Assembly: GCF_031450785.1 (NCBI RefSeq)
Contig: NZ_JARTWB010000002.1
Location: forward strand, 2,666,001-2,730,000
DNA: 64,000 nt
Source: Caballeronia sp. LZ062
GTDB taxonomy: Bacteria; Pseudomonadota; Gammaproteobacteria; Burkholderiales; Burkholderiaceae
Direction: 5' to 3'
In this document: positions 11,173 to 18,935 of the stretch, one piece after another
Position numbering within the stretch: position 1 is the first letter of the stretch
Layout: every line of letters starts with the position of its first letter
Made by a program: the position numbers and the translations under genes
Notes under the pieces: model-generated
The model's database searches: none
Told to the model about the DNA's origin: nothing
The model's input: the letters and a program-made list of their open reading frames with translations, nothing else

Positions 11173-12867
11173 TCACCGCCTCCCCTGCTCCCGCACCTGC
11201 TCGAGCGTCGCCCCCGGCGTGCTCTGATCCTGCGGGATGCGAATCTCGATCACCGCAGGCAGTCCCGAACTCACCGCGCGTTCGAACGCCGGCATGAACT
11301 GGTCCGTCGCCTCGACGCGCTCGCCATGCGCGCCGAACGCCCGCGCATACGCAACGAAGTCCGGGTTCGTCAGCCCGGTGCCATGCACGCGATGCGGATA
11401 GTGCCGCTCCTGATGCATGCGGATCGTGCCGTACTGCGCGTTGTTCACCACCACGAAAATCACCGCCAGTCCGTATTGCATGGCCGTCGCGATCTCGTGG
11501 CTCGCCATCATGAAGCAGCCGTCGCCCGCGAAGGCAATCACCGTGCGCTCCGGATAGAGCGACTTCGCCGCGATCGCGGCCGGCACGCCGTAACCCATCG
11601 CGCCGCTCGTCGGGGCGACCTGCGAGCGGAAGTGCCGGTACGCGTAATGCCGATGCAGCCACGTCGCGTAATTCCCCGCGCCGTTCGTCAGAATGGCATC
11701 GGCGGGCAGACGCTCCGAGAGCGTGCGCATGAGCTCGCCTAACTGAACGTCACCGAGCATCGGGCGCGGCTTGCGCCATTCCAGATACGCGGCGTGCGCG
11801 GCTTCGGCGCTTCCGGTCCAGGGAATCTCGGCAGGTGGTTCCAATAAAGCCAGAAACGACGCGATCTCCGGCATCCCCGATACGATCGGCAGATCCGCGC
11901 TATAGACGCGCCCCAATTCCTCCGCGCCCTGATGAACGTGGATGAGCGTCTGCTTGGTCTTCGGGATCTCGAGCAGCGTGTAGCCGCCCGTCGTCGATTC
12001 GCCCATGCGCGGGCCGAGCACGAAGAGCACGTCGGCGTCGCGCACGCGGGCGGCCAGCGCCGGATTGATGCCGAGGCCCACATCGCCCGCGTAATTCGGA
12101 TGCTCGTTGTTTAGCGTGTCCTGGAAGCGAAACGCGCAGCCCGCCGGCAGTTTCCATCGTTCGATGAAGCGGGCGAAGTCCTGCGTGGCCGCTTCGGTCC
12201 AGCCGCTGCCGCCCGCGATCACGAACGGCTTTTTCGCATTCGAAAGCAGGTCGCGCAGCCGCTCCATCTGCGCGGGCGCGGGCGACGCGGCAACGCGCTG
12301 GTAATGCGGCGCGGGCGGCACGGCTTCGCACGCTTCGGTCAGCATGTCCTCCGGCAGCGCGAGCACGACCGGCCCGGGGCGTCCCGCCGTCGCCACGTGA
12401 AAGGCGTGACTCATGTACTCCGGCACGCGGCGCGGATCGTCGATCTGCGCGACCCACTTCGCCATCTGCCCGAACATGCGGCGATAGTCGATCTCCTGAA
12501 ACGCCTCGCGATCCATATGGTCGCGCGCGCATTGGCCGATGAGCAGGATCATCGGCGTCGAGTCCTGATACGCGGTGTGCACGCCGATGGACGCGTGCGT
12601 CGCGCCCGGCCCGCGCGTCACGATGGCGACGCCCGGACGTCCAGTCAGCTTGCCGACCGCTTCGGCCATGTTCGCCGCGCCCGCCTCGTGACGGCACACG
12701 ATGGTCTGGATCTGCGCGGTCTCGTCGTGCAGTGAATCGAGGACGGCAAGAAAGCTCTCGCCCGGCACGCAAAACACGCGCTCGACGCCGTGATGCACGA
12801 GCGCATCCACGACAAGGCGCGCGCCGGTGGTCTGACTGGAATGGGCGGGGGAAACGTCGGAGGTCAT
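11173..12867 (-). CDS. thiamine-diphosphate-dependent enzyme, acetolactate-synthase large-subunit-like
   Basis: A 564-aa member of the acetohydroxyacid synthase / benzoylformate decarboxylase superfamily. The start at 12867 (MTSDVSPAHSSQTTGARLVV) has AGGAGA upstream; the frame stays open further 5' but lacks homology. Features: GVERVFCVPGESFLAVLDSL, catalytic Glu61 in CRHEAG, GPGATHA, a central domain, and the C-terminal ThDP signature GDGCFMM...VVNN. No small regulatory subunit is adjacent, which argues against the biosynthetic IlvB and for a catabolic or uncharacterised role. The substrate is not determinable. It is divergent from flhF. Confidence 0.85.
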   Translation of the reverse strand: MTSDVSPAHSSQTTGARLVVDALVHHGVERVFCVPGESFLAVLDSLHDETAQIQTIVCRHEAGAANMAEAVGKLTGRPGVAIVTRGPGATHASIGVHTAYQDSTPMILLIGQCARDHMDREAFQEIDYRRMFGQMAKWVAQIDDPRRVPEYMSHAFHVATAGRPGPVVLALPEDMLTEACEAVPPAPHYQRVAASPAPAQMERLRDLLSNAKKPFVIAGGSGWTEAATQDFARFIERWKLPAGCAFRFQDTLNNEHPNYAGDVGLGINPALAARVRDADVLFVLGPRMGESTTGGYTLLEIPKTKQTLIHVHQGAEELGRVYSADLPIVSGMPEIASFLALLEPPAEIPWTGSAEAAHAAYLEWRKPRPMLGDVQLGELMRTLSERLPADAILTNGAGNYATWLHRHYAYRHFRSQVAPTSGAMGYGVPAAIAAKSLYPERTVIAFAGDGCFMMASHEIATAMQYGLAVIFVVVNNAQYGTIRMHQERHYPHRVHGTGLTNPDFVAYARAFGAHGERVEATDQFMPAFERAVSSGLPAVIEIRIPQDQSTPGATLEQVREQGRR

Positions 12868-13147
12868 GCGGTCAAGTCTCCTGTTGGCACTGGGCGTTTG
12901 GCCCCACAGCTTACGCCGCCACAACGCCCCGTGTCCGCCGATAAGCGGAATCTTTTCCCGTCCCGACGCAGCCGCGAGCTTCCGGCGTCGTCCATCAGTC
13001 GAAATACCCCTGTTTCTCACCCTTTATCCCGCAATAGGCGATAGGGCTTCTTCGCAATAATGGCTTCACTGAAAAGCGGACGCCCTAAGTCATCCGGCAG
13101 CGCCCGCCTCGCAAAGATCGCAGTCTCATACCTCATCGGGGGCAAGT
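12868..13147. other. divergent intergenic region before flhF
   Basis: A 280-bp non-coding stretch between the minus-strand ThDP enzyme and flhF. It holds CGCAATAA at 13053-13060, a motif also seen upstream of flhB and between flgA and flgB. GCCGATAA occurs near 12936, but with no matching -35 element at the sigma-28 distance, so I do not call a promoter there. Confidence 0.5.
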
Positions 13148-14887
13148 TTGAACATTCGTAAATTCATTGGCGCGAATAGCCGCGACGCACTGCGCCAGGT
13201 TCGTGAAGCCCTCGGCCCCGATGCCGTCGTGTTGTCGAACCGCACGCTGGACGACGGTTCCGTCGAGATCATGGGCGTCGCGGACTACGATCTCGCATCC
13301 ATTTCGCCCGCTGCGCACGAACAGGCGCCCGCCGCATTCCCGAGCGCCACGCCGCGCGCCGCGCTCGCGCAAGCCGCAGCCGCCGTGGCCGCGAAGCAAT
13401 CCGCCGCGAATCCGTATGCGAGCGGCGACGTGTTTTCCTCGGTGTTCGGCGCGAATCCGGAAGCGGAAGCCGATATCGCGGATCATGACGCCGCACGCGA
13501 AACGCACGCCGACGAAGCGCCGCGCACGATGGCCGATTCCAATCCGTGGCTCATCGAGCACGCGCGACGCATCGCCGAGCAGGCCGCGACGCCGTCGAAT
13601 CGTCCGCTGACGGCATCCGCCGCAATCGCTCGCGGTCTTGGCGTGCCGGTGGCGCCGAAGGCCGCAGCGGAGAAAGCTGCGCAAAAGCCGCAAGAGACGC
13701 AACGCGCGACACGTCAGCCCGCGCAGTCGAAAATCGACACGCCCGAGTGGGCGCGCGAAGCCGCGCAAGTCGCCGCTCGCCGCGCCGCGCACAAGATCAA
13801 CGCAGGCGCGCCGCAAGCCGAGGCAGCGCCTGACAATGCGGTCGATGGCCTGCCCGCCAACGCGGCGGCCGTCGTCACGGAAGCAATCCGCCAACGCATG
13901 GAGCAAGTCGTCAACGAAACGGTGATGCACGAGCTTTCCTCCATGCGCGAGATGATGGAAGAGCACTTCTCCGGTCTCCTCTGGGGCGAGCGCCAGCGCC
14001 GCAGCCCGGGCAACGCCGGCCTCACCAAGCGCCTCTTCGCCGCCGGTTTCTCGGCGCAACTCGTGCGCATGGTTGTCGACAACATGCCCGAGATGGAAAG
14101 CGCCGAGCACGCCATGGAATGGGTGCAGCAGGTGCTCGAATCGAACCTGCCGGTCATGGCGAACGAAGACGCGCTCATGGAACGCGGCGGCGTCTTCGCG
14201 CTGATGGGCCCGACGGGCGTCGGCAAGACCACGACCACCGCGAAGCTCGCCGCGCGCTGCGTGATGCGCTTCGGCGCGAGCAAGGTCGCGCTGCTCACCA
14301 CCGACAGCTACCGGATCGGCGCGCACGAGCAACTGCGCATCTTCGGCAAGATTCTGGGCGTGTCGGTTCACGCGGTGAAGGACGCCGCCGACCTGCAGCT
14401 CGCGCTCTCGGAACTGCGCAACAAGCACATCGTGCTGATCGACACCATCGGCATGAGCCAGCGCGATCGCATGGTGTCCGACCAGATTTCGATGCTCTGC
14501 GGCGCGGGTCATCCGGTGCAGCGCCTGTTGCTGCTCAACGCGACGAGCCACGGCGACACGCTCAACGAAGTGGTGCAGGCCTACAAGAGCGCGGCCGATC
14601 AGCCGCCGCTCGCGGGCTGCATCCTGACCAAGCTCGACGAAGCAACGAATCTCGGCGGCGTGCTCGATACCGTCATCCGCTACAAGCTGCCGGTGCATTA
14701 CGTGTCGACCGGGCAGAAGGTGCCGGAGAACCTGTACGTCGCGACAAAGCGTTTTCTGATCAAAAGCGCGTTCTGCATTCCGCGCGAGGGCTCGCCGTTC
14801 GTGCCGCAGGACGACGAAGTGCCGGCACTGCTGTCCGCTCTGTCCGCGCGCGCCACCACCGAACTGCATGAGGTCCGCTTTGGATAA
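13148..14887 (+). CDS. flhF: flagellar SRP-type GTPase FlhF
   Basis: Places and licenses new flagella as a membrane-associated SRP-family GTPase. Its 579 aa comprise a B domain with a long Ala/Gln-rich variable region (to about 250), an N domain, and a complete G domain: G1 GPTGVGKTTTTAKLAAR (from about residue 354), DSYRIGAHEQL, G3 DTIGMSQRD, G4 TKLDEA. The start is a rare TTG at 13148 (MNIRKFIGANSRDALRQVREALGPDAV matches the family N-terminus), with a GGGGGC stretch just upstream. It overlaps flhG by 20 bp. Here it is separated from flhBA by about 20 kb, whereas the usual order in the beta-proteobacteria I know is flhB-flhA-flhF-flhG-fliA. Confidence 0.96.
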   Translation: MNIRKFIGANSRDALRQVREALGPDAVVLSNRTLDDGSVEIMGVADYDLASISPAAHEQAPAAFPSATPRAALAQAAAAVAAKQSAANPYASGDVFSSVFGANPEAEADIADHDAARETHADEAPRTMADSNPWLIEHARRIAEQAATPSNRPLTASAAIARGLGVPVAPKAAAEKAAQKPQETQRATRQPAQSKIDTPEWAREAAQVAARRAAHKINAGAPQAEAAPDNAVDGLPANAAAVVTEAIRQRMEQVVNETVMHELSSMREMMEEHFSGLLWGERQRRSPGNAGLTKRLFAAGFSAQLVRMVVDNMPEMESAEHAMEWVQQVLESNLPVMANEDALMERGGVFALMGPTGVGKTTTTAKLAARCVMRFGASKVALLTTDSYRIGAHEQLRIFGKILGVSVHAVKDAADLQLALSELRNKHIVLIDTIGMSQRDRMVSDQISMLCGAGHPVQRLLLLNATSHGDTLNEVVQAYKSAADQPPLAGCILTKLDEATNLGGVLDTVIRYKLPVHYVSTGQKVPENLYVATKRFLIKSAFCIPREGSPFVPQDDEVPALLSALSARATTELHEVRFG

Positions 14888-15797
14888 GTTCGTGCTCGAC
14901 CAGGCTGAAGGCCTGAGAAGGCTGCTCACGCGTGGCGGTTCGCGCGTGGTGGCGGTGGCGGGTGGACCGGCGGGCATCGGCTGTACGTCGGCGGTCGTGA
15001 ATCTGGGCGCGGCGCTGTCCGTGCATGGCAAGGACGTGCTCGTGATCGACGAGCGCCAGAACGCGGGATCGGTGACGCGCATGACTGGGATGTCCGGCGC
15101 GGGCGCGCTCGCCGCGGTCATGTCGGGCCGCGAGGCGCTGCAAGACGCCGTGACGCGCACGCCGTTCGGCTTCTCGCTGATCGCCGCGCCGCGCGACGAA
15201 CGCATCAGCCACGACGTTGCGCAGTGCCGAGCGCTGCTCGACGGACCGGCGGACATCGTGCTGATCGACGCGCAACTCGATCGATACGGCGCGCTCTCGT
15301 CGCTCGCGGCGCAGGCGCATGACTTTCTCATCGTGACGCGGGTGGCCGCGTCCGCGATCACCGAGGCGTATGCGTGCATCAAGCGTCTGCACTACGCCCA
15401 TGCGATCGGCCAGTTCCGCGTGCTCGTCAATCACGTGCAGAACCCGGCTGACGCGGCGGTCGCGTTCGACAACCTGTCGGGCGTCGCGAGCCGGTATCTG
15501 GCCGTGTCGCTCGTGCAGGCAGGGTATGTGTCCGAGGATGCGCGCGTCACTCGGGCGAAGGAGCTCTCGCGCTGTGCGGTGGAAGCGTTCCCGGCGACAG
15601 CCGCGGCGCGCGACTACCGGCAGATTGCGGCGGAGCTTCTGCATTGGCCGATGCGTCCCGCGCCGTCTGAGCGCGAGACGCAGGTCCGGAATGACGCGCG
15701 GTTTTCGGTTGGCGAGGCTGACAAGGGCGGACGGGACACGGGGCGCATGGCGTCGATGTTTTCCAGTCATGCATTGACCAGTACGGCGTCGATGTGA
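14868..15797 (+). CDS. flhG: FlhG/FleN-like flagellar number regulator with a degenerate P-loop
   Basis: A 309-aa MinD/ParA-like protein, expected to limit flagellar number with FlhF. ATG 14868 lies within flhF; a TTG at 14880 (giving an N-terminus DKFVLDQAEGLRRLL) is an alternative start. The deviant Walker A of MinD/FlhG proteins (GGKGGVGKT) reads GGPAGIGCT at residues 32-40: both the signature Lys (now Pro34) and the catalytic Lys (now Cys39) are missing, while the fold-defining VVNLGAAL, DVLVIDE and FLIVT strands remain. ATP hydrolysis is therefore doubtful. Position between flhF and fliA supports the FlhG assignment. Confidence 0.85.
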   Translation: MRSALDKFVLDQAEGLRRLLTRGGSRVVAVAGGPAGIGCTSAVVNLGAALSVHGKDVLVIDERQNAGSVTRMTGMSGAGALAAVMSGREALQDAVTRTPFGFSLIAAPRDERISHDVAQCRALLDGPADIVLIDAQLDRYGALSSLAAQAHDFLIVTRVAASAITEAYACIKRLHYAHAIGQFRVLVNHVQNPADAAVAFDNLSGVASRYLAVSLVQAGYVSEDARVTRAKELSRCAVEAFPATAAARDYRQIAAELLHWPMRPAPSERETQVRNDARFSVGEADKGGRDTGRMASMFSSHALTSTASM

Positions 15798-15817
15798 TCA
15801 AGATTAAGGTGACTCAG

Positions 15818-16549
15818 ATGTACAACGCCCAAGGCAAACTCTCACAGTCGGACGTTCTGACGAAATATGCGCCGCTCGTTCGACGGCTGGGACTTCAGCT
15901 CGTCGCCAAGATGCCGGCGAGCGTCGACCTCGACGACCTGATTCAGGCCGGCATGATCGGCCTTCTGGATGCGGCGAGCCGCTACAAGGAAGATCAGGGT
16001 GCGCAATTCGAAACCTACGCGAGCCAGCGCATTCGCGGCGCGATGCTCGACGAACTGCGCGCCAACGACTGGCTGCCGCGCAGCATGCGCAAGACGTCGC
16101 GCGAAGTGGAATCGGCGGTGCACAAGGTCGAGCAGAACCTCGGCCGCGCCGCGAGCGAGACCGAGATTGCCGAGCACATGAAGCTGCCGCTCGACGAGTA
16201 TCAGTCGATGCTGCAAGACCTGCACGGCAGCCAGCTGATCTATTACGAAGACTTCGACCGCTCCGCCGACGACGAGCCGTTCCTCGACCGCTATTGCGTC
16301 GACCGTTCGGACCCGCTGTCCGCGCTGCTCGACGACAGCCTGCGCGGCGCGTTGATCGAAGCCATCGACAAGCTGCCGGAACGCGAGAAGCTCCTGATGA
16401 GCCTCTACTACGAACGCGGCCTGAACCTGCGCGAAATCGGCGCGGTGATGGAAGTGAGCGAATCGCGCGTGTGTCAGCTGCATAGCCAGGCGGTCGCGCG
16501 TCTGCGCGCCAAGCTGCGCGAGCAGTCGTGGACGAGCGTCGAGGCGTGA
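15818..16549 (+). CDS. fliA: RNA polymerase sigma factor FliA (sigma-28)
   Basis: Directs transcription of late flagellar and chemotaxis genes. ATG 15818 (MYNAQGKLSQSDVLTKYAPLVRRLG) gives 243 aa, as expected (E. coli 239), with AAGGTG upstream. A GTG at 15794 overlapping the flhG stop would add eight residues. Region 2 (DLDDLIQAGMIGLLDAASRY, FETYASQRIRGAMLDELR), region 3 and region 4 (LNLREIGAVMEVSESRVCQLHSQAV helix-turn-helix) are all present. Its antagonist FlgM is encoded at 38.2 kb, and three consensus promoters for this factor lie in the window. Its last 12 bp are the same sequence found at the borders of the adjacent 119-bp repeats. Confidence 0.97.
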   Translation: MYNAQGKLSQSDVLTKYAPLVRRLGLQLVAKMPASVDLDDLIQAGMIGLLDAASRYKEDQGAQFETYASQRIRGAMLDELRANDWLPRSMRKTSREVESAVHKVEQNLGRAASETEIAEHMKLPLDEYQSMLQDLHGSQLIYYEDFDRSADDEPFLDRYCVDRSDPLSALLDDSLRGALIEAIDKLPEREKLLMSLYYERGLNLREIGAVMEVSESRVCQLHSQAVARLRAKLREQSWTSVEA

Positions 16550-16554
16550 CGCGC

Positions 16555-16911
16555 TAGCCGGCCTCGAAGTCTCGCGCTTCGGCGAACACCGTTTTGCCGA
16601 TGCCGAGGCTTTTCGCGCGATACATGGCGCGGTCGGCGGCGCGCAGCACGGCGTGGATGTCGGCGGGACGCGTTAGCCGGCCTCGAAGTCTCGCGCTTCG
16701 GCGAACACCGTTTTGCCGATGCCGAGGCTTTTCGCGCGATACATGGCGCGGTCGGCGGCGCGCAGCACGGCGTGGATGTCGGCGTGACGCGCTAGCCGGC
16801 CTCGAAGTCTCGCGCTTCGGCAAACACTGTTTTGCCGATGCCGAGGCTTTTCGCGCGATACATGGCGCGGTCGGCGGCGCGCAGCACGGCGTGGATGTCG
16901 GCGTGACGCGC
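16555..16911. repeat. three tandem copies of a 119-bp unit at the 3' end of the diguanylate cyclase gene
   Basis: Copies begin at 16555, 16674 and 16793, each starting TAGCCGGCCTCGAAG (read on plus) and each 119 bp. They differ at only a few positions: copy 3 has two substitutions near its start, and copy 1 ends GGGACGCGT instead of GTGACGCGC. The unit holds the last ~39 codons and the stop codon of the minus-strand cyclase gene, so the copy at 16793-16911 is coding and the other two are downstream non-coding duplicates. The 12-mer GGCGTGACGCGC lies at the end of fliA (16543-16554), at 16781-16792 and at 16900-16911, which marks the likely slippage junction. Confidence 0.95.
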
Positions 16912-17874
16912 GTCGGCGGTGCTCGACAGCATGCACGCGCCGATGCTCGCGGAGACCGAGACGGCCCGCCCTTCCACCGACGTGATGGACGCGAGCGCGG
17001 CGTGAATGCCTTCGGTGATGGCGAGCACGGCGGAGCGGTTCTGCGCATGATGCGCGAGCACCACGAACTCGTCGCCGCCGAGGCGCGCCACGGTGTCGCT
17101 ATTGGGCATGCGGCGGGCGAGCACGTCGGCGAACTGCTGCAACAGCAAGTCGCCAATGGCGTGGCCGTAGGTATCGTTGACTTCCTTGAAGCCGTCGAGG
17201 TCGATCAGAAGCAGCGCGGTGTCCTGCGCTGCGGCCTCCATCGTGCGATTGACGATGTGTTCGAGCGCGTAGCGGTTGGCGAGGCCGGTGAGCGGATCGG
17301 TCGATGCCTGGCGCGCGAGATGGCGATTGGCATTGCCGAGACGATCGACGAGCACGGTCAGGTACACCGATGCCGCCAGCACGCTCAGCGCGAGCCCGAG
17401 CGCAGCGGACAGGTTCGCGTTCCACCACGGTTGCCACAGCGCGAGTGCGGCGATCACGGAGATGGCCGTCGCGCTCGAGACGGCGAGCGTGCGCTTGCCG
17501 TAGCGGCAGCCGGAGCCGATCAAAAACCAGAACACCACCCACAGGAGCGGCAGCGCGCTGTCGCCGCCAGCGGCGAGCGCCGCGCCGACGAGCGCCTGAT
17601 CGGCGATCGTCGTGATCATGAGCCGCTTCGTCGATGGCGACGCCATGCGGCTGACGATGAGCAGCGTGACCGCACCGTACAACACATAGAGCCCGACGAT
17701 TTGCGCAACCAGCGACGCATCGCGCGACGGAAAGCGCCACGCATAGCAAGCGTAGGCGAGGAGAACGACGGCGCCCAGCACGACGCGCAGCGTGGCTTGT
17801 TCGCGTTCGGGATGCCGAAGCGCCGCCCACGCGAAGGCATGAGGCCAGCGTGGCGGGTGGTGGGCGTGCTGCAT
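16792..17874 (-). CDS. membrane-bound diguanylate cyclase (GGDEF domain)
   Basis: A 360-aa protein predicted to make the second messenger c-di-GMP from two GTP. The N-terminal half has about five or six hydrophobic segments (VVLGAVVLLAYACYAW, IVGLYVLYGAVTLLIV, ALPLLWVVFWFLIG, TAISVIAALAL, LSVLAASVYLTVLV). The GGDEF domain follows from DPLTGLANRYALEHI, with LLLIDLDGFKEVNDTYGHAIGD and an intact active site LGGDEFVVL. It ends at TAG in the first repeat copy it meets; two more copies of its last 119 bp follow. No EAL domain and no clear RxxD inhibitory site. Lying between fliA and a tRNA island, it could feed the YcgR brake encoded at 48 kb, but this is inference. Confidence 0.92.
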   Translation of the reverse strand: MQHAHHPPRWPHAFAWAALRHPEREQATLRVVLGAVVLLAYACYAWRFPSRDASLVAQIVGLYVLYGAVTLLIVSRMASPSTKRLMITTIADQALVGAALAAGGDSALPLLWVVFWFLIGSGCRYGKRTLAVSSATAISVIAALALWQPWWNANLSAALGLALSVLAASVYLTVLVDRLGNANRHLARQASTDPLTGLANRYALEHIVNRTMEAAAQDTALLLIDLDGFKEVNDTYGHAIGDLLLQQFADVLARRMPNSDTVARLGGDEFVVLAHHAQNRSAVLAITEGIHAALASITSVEGRAVSVSASIGACMLSSTADARHADIHAVLRAADRAMYRAKSLGIGKTVFAEARDFEAG

Positions 17875-18447
17875 GTGAACCCCTGGTTTTTTCTTTTGCT
17901 TTGTGCTCGCGCGGCCGCGATGGACGCGGTTGGCCGTAGGGTTAACGGCAGAGTGCGTGCGGGGCTTGAGTTTCGTGGGGGGATTGTCGTTGATGCGACA
18001 GATGTGCGACTTGGCGCGCCCGGCTGGGATCGAACCAGCAACCCCTGCCTACGGAGAAGTCGCGACGAACTGCGAGGTCGTCGGCTGCGAGGCAGGCTGC
18101 GTTACCTTTGAGCCTCGGTGGAGGAAAGGCCGACAGGTTAGAACGATTAAACATCGCAGGTAGCCTGTTTAAACGCCGACTTCGACATCACCTTGCTTGT
18201 TGTGGGCTATGGTTCGGCTCATACCGACGCGACAATGCAACTCTACGACTTTCGCTCGGCCGCGTTAACTCCGGCACCGGGCAAATTGATGGCCTGTCAT
18301 TTGCTTACTCACAGGACTCAACGCCCCGTCTCAATTAGTGCTGGGCACCCTGGGCTGTTCCCACATAGCGTTATTAAGTGCTGCGCTCCTGTCGGGTTGT
18401 CCTCGACGGACCGGCCGGACACTCGCTGGTGACTTCGCAACCCCAAG
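17875..18447. other. gap containing the island's left junction; no gene seen
   Basis: Bases 17875-18010 should hold the promoter of the minus-strand cyclase gene. 18011-18056 is the truncated tRNA-Arg copy. 18057-18447 lies inside the island upstream of vsr and holds no recognisable gene; open frames crossing it lack ribosome sites and family features. Confidence 0.5.
18011..18056 (-). repeat. partial tRNA-Arg 3' half: distal attachment-site-like direct repeat
   Basis: Forty bases (18011-18050) are identical to 21308-21347, followed by one mismatch and five more identical bases. This is the 3' CCA, acceptor strand, T arm and part of the anticodon arm of tRNA-Arg(CCG). The sequence beyond 18056 cannot form the rest of a tRNA, so it is not functional. 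It marks the end of the inserted segment farthest from the intact tRNA. Confidence 0.9.
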
Positions 18448-18876
18448 ATGGTAGACACTCGGACTCCCGCTCAGCGCAGCAAGATCATGCGCGCCGTTCG
18501 CACAAAGAACACAGGGCCGGAACTGCTCGTGCGAAGGACGCTGCACCGACTGGGATATCGGTATCGTTTGCACGTTAAGGAGCTTTCGGGATCGCCGGAC
18601 ATAGTGTTCGCCGGCAGAAAAAAGCTAATCTTTGTGCACGGTTGCTATTGGCATGGTCACTTCTGCAAGAAAGGCGCTCTTCCGAAGTCCGGTCTTCAGT
18701 ACTGGGCCCCCAAGATCGGAGCTAACCGGCTGCGGGACGAAGCAAATATTCGTTCGTTGACGGCTGATGGATGGGCGGTTTTGACGCTGTGGCAGTGCGA
18801 ACTCAACGATGCAAACTGGTTAGAGACGAAGCTTATCTCCTTCCTCGGAGCCCCGAAAATTCGATCGACAACTTGA
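18448..18876 (+). CDS. vsr: very short patch repair endonuclease Vsr
   Basis: Nicks DNA 5' of T in T:G mismatches that arise by deamination of 5-methylcytosine, starting repair to C:G. The 142-aa product has PDIVF with catalytic Asp51, and FVHGCYWHGHFC with His64 and His69. The zinc ligands Cys66, His71, Cys73 and Cys117 occupy the same numbers as in E. coli Vsr. Some residues after position 140 are lost compared with E. coli Vsr (156 aa), outside the catalytic core. It precedes the methyltransferase by 59 bp in the same direction, the usual pairing, so its target mismatch should lie in that enzyme's recognition site. Confidence 0.95.
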   Translation: MVDTRTPAQRSKIMRAVRTKNTGPELLVRRTLHRLGYRYRLHVKELSGSPDIVFAGRKKLIFVHGCYWHGHFCKKGALPKSGLQYWAPKIGANRLRDEANIRSLTADGWAVLTLWQCELNDANWLETKLISFLGAPKIRSTT

Positions 18877-18935
18877 CCGCAATCCGGTAGGATTCCGTCT
18901 TGGATATTTCGCTTGAACAGGGGAAGAGATTGACG

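Noticed and set aside
12936..12943. GCCGATAA as a sigma-28 promoter for flhF
   Set aside because: No TAAA-like -35 element 11 bases upstream, and the distance to flhF is about 200 bp.
16554..17156. 200-codon frame on minus at the cyclase 3' end
   Set aside because: A frame-shifted reading of the repeated units; the 119-bp unit is not a multiple of three, so it repeats the same C-terminal peptide in different frames.
18011..18056. Second tRNA-Arg gene
   Set aside because: Only the 3' half is present; sequence beyond 18056 cannot form the D arm, anticodon stem or 5' acceptor strand.
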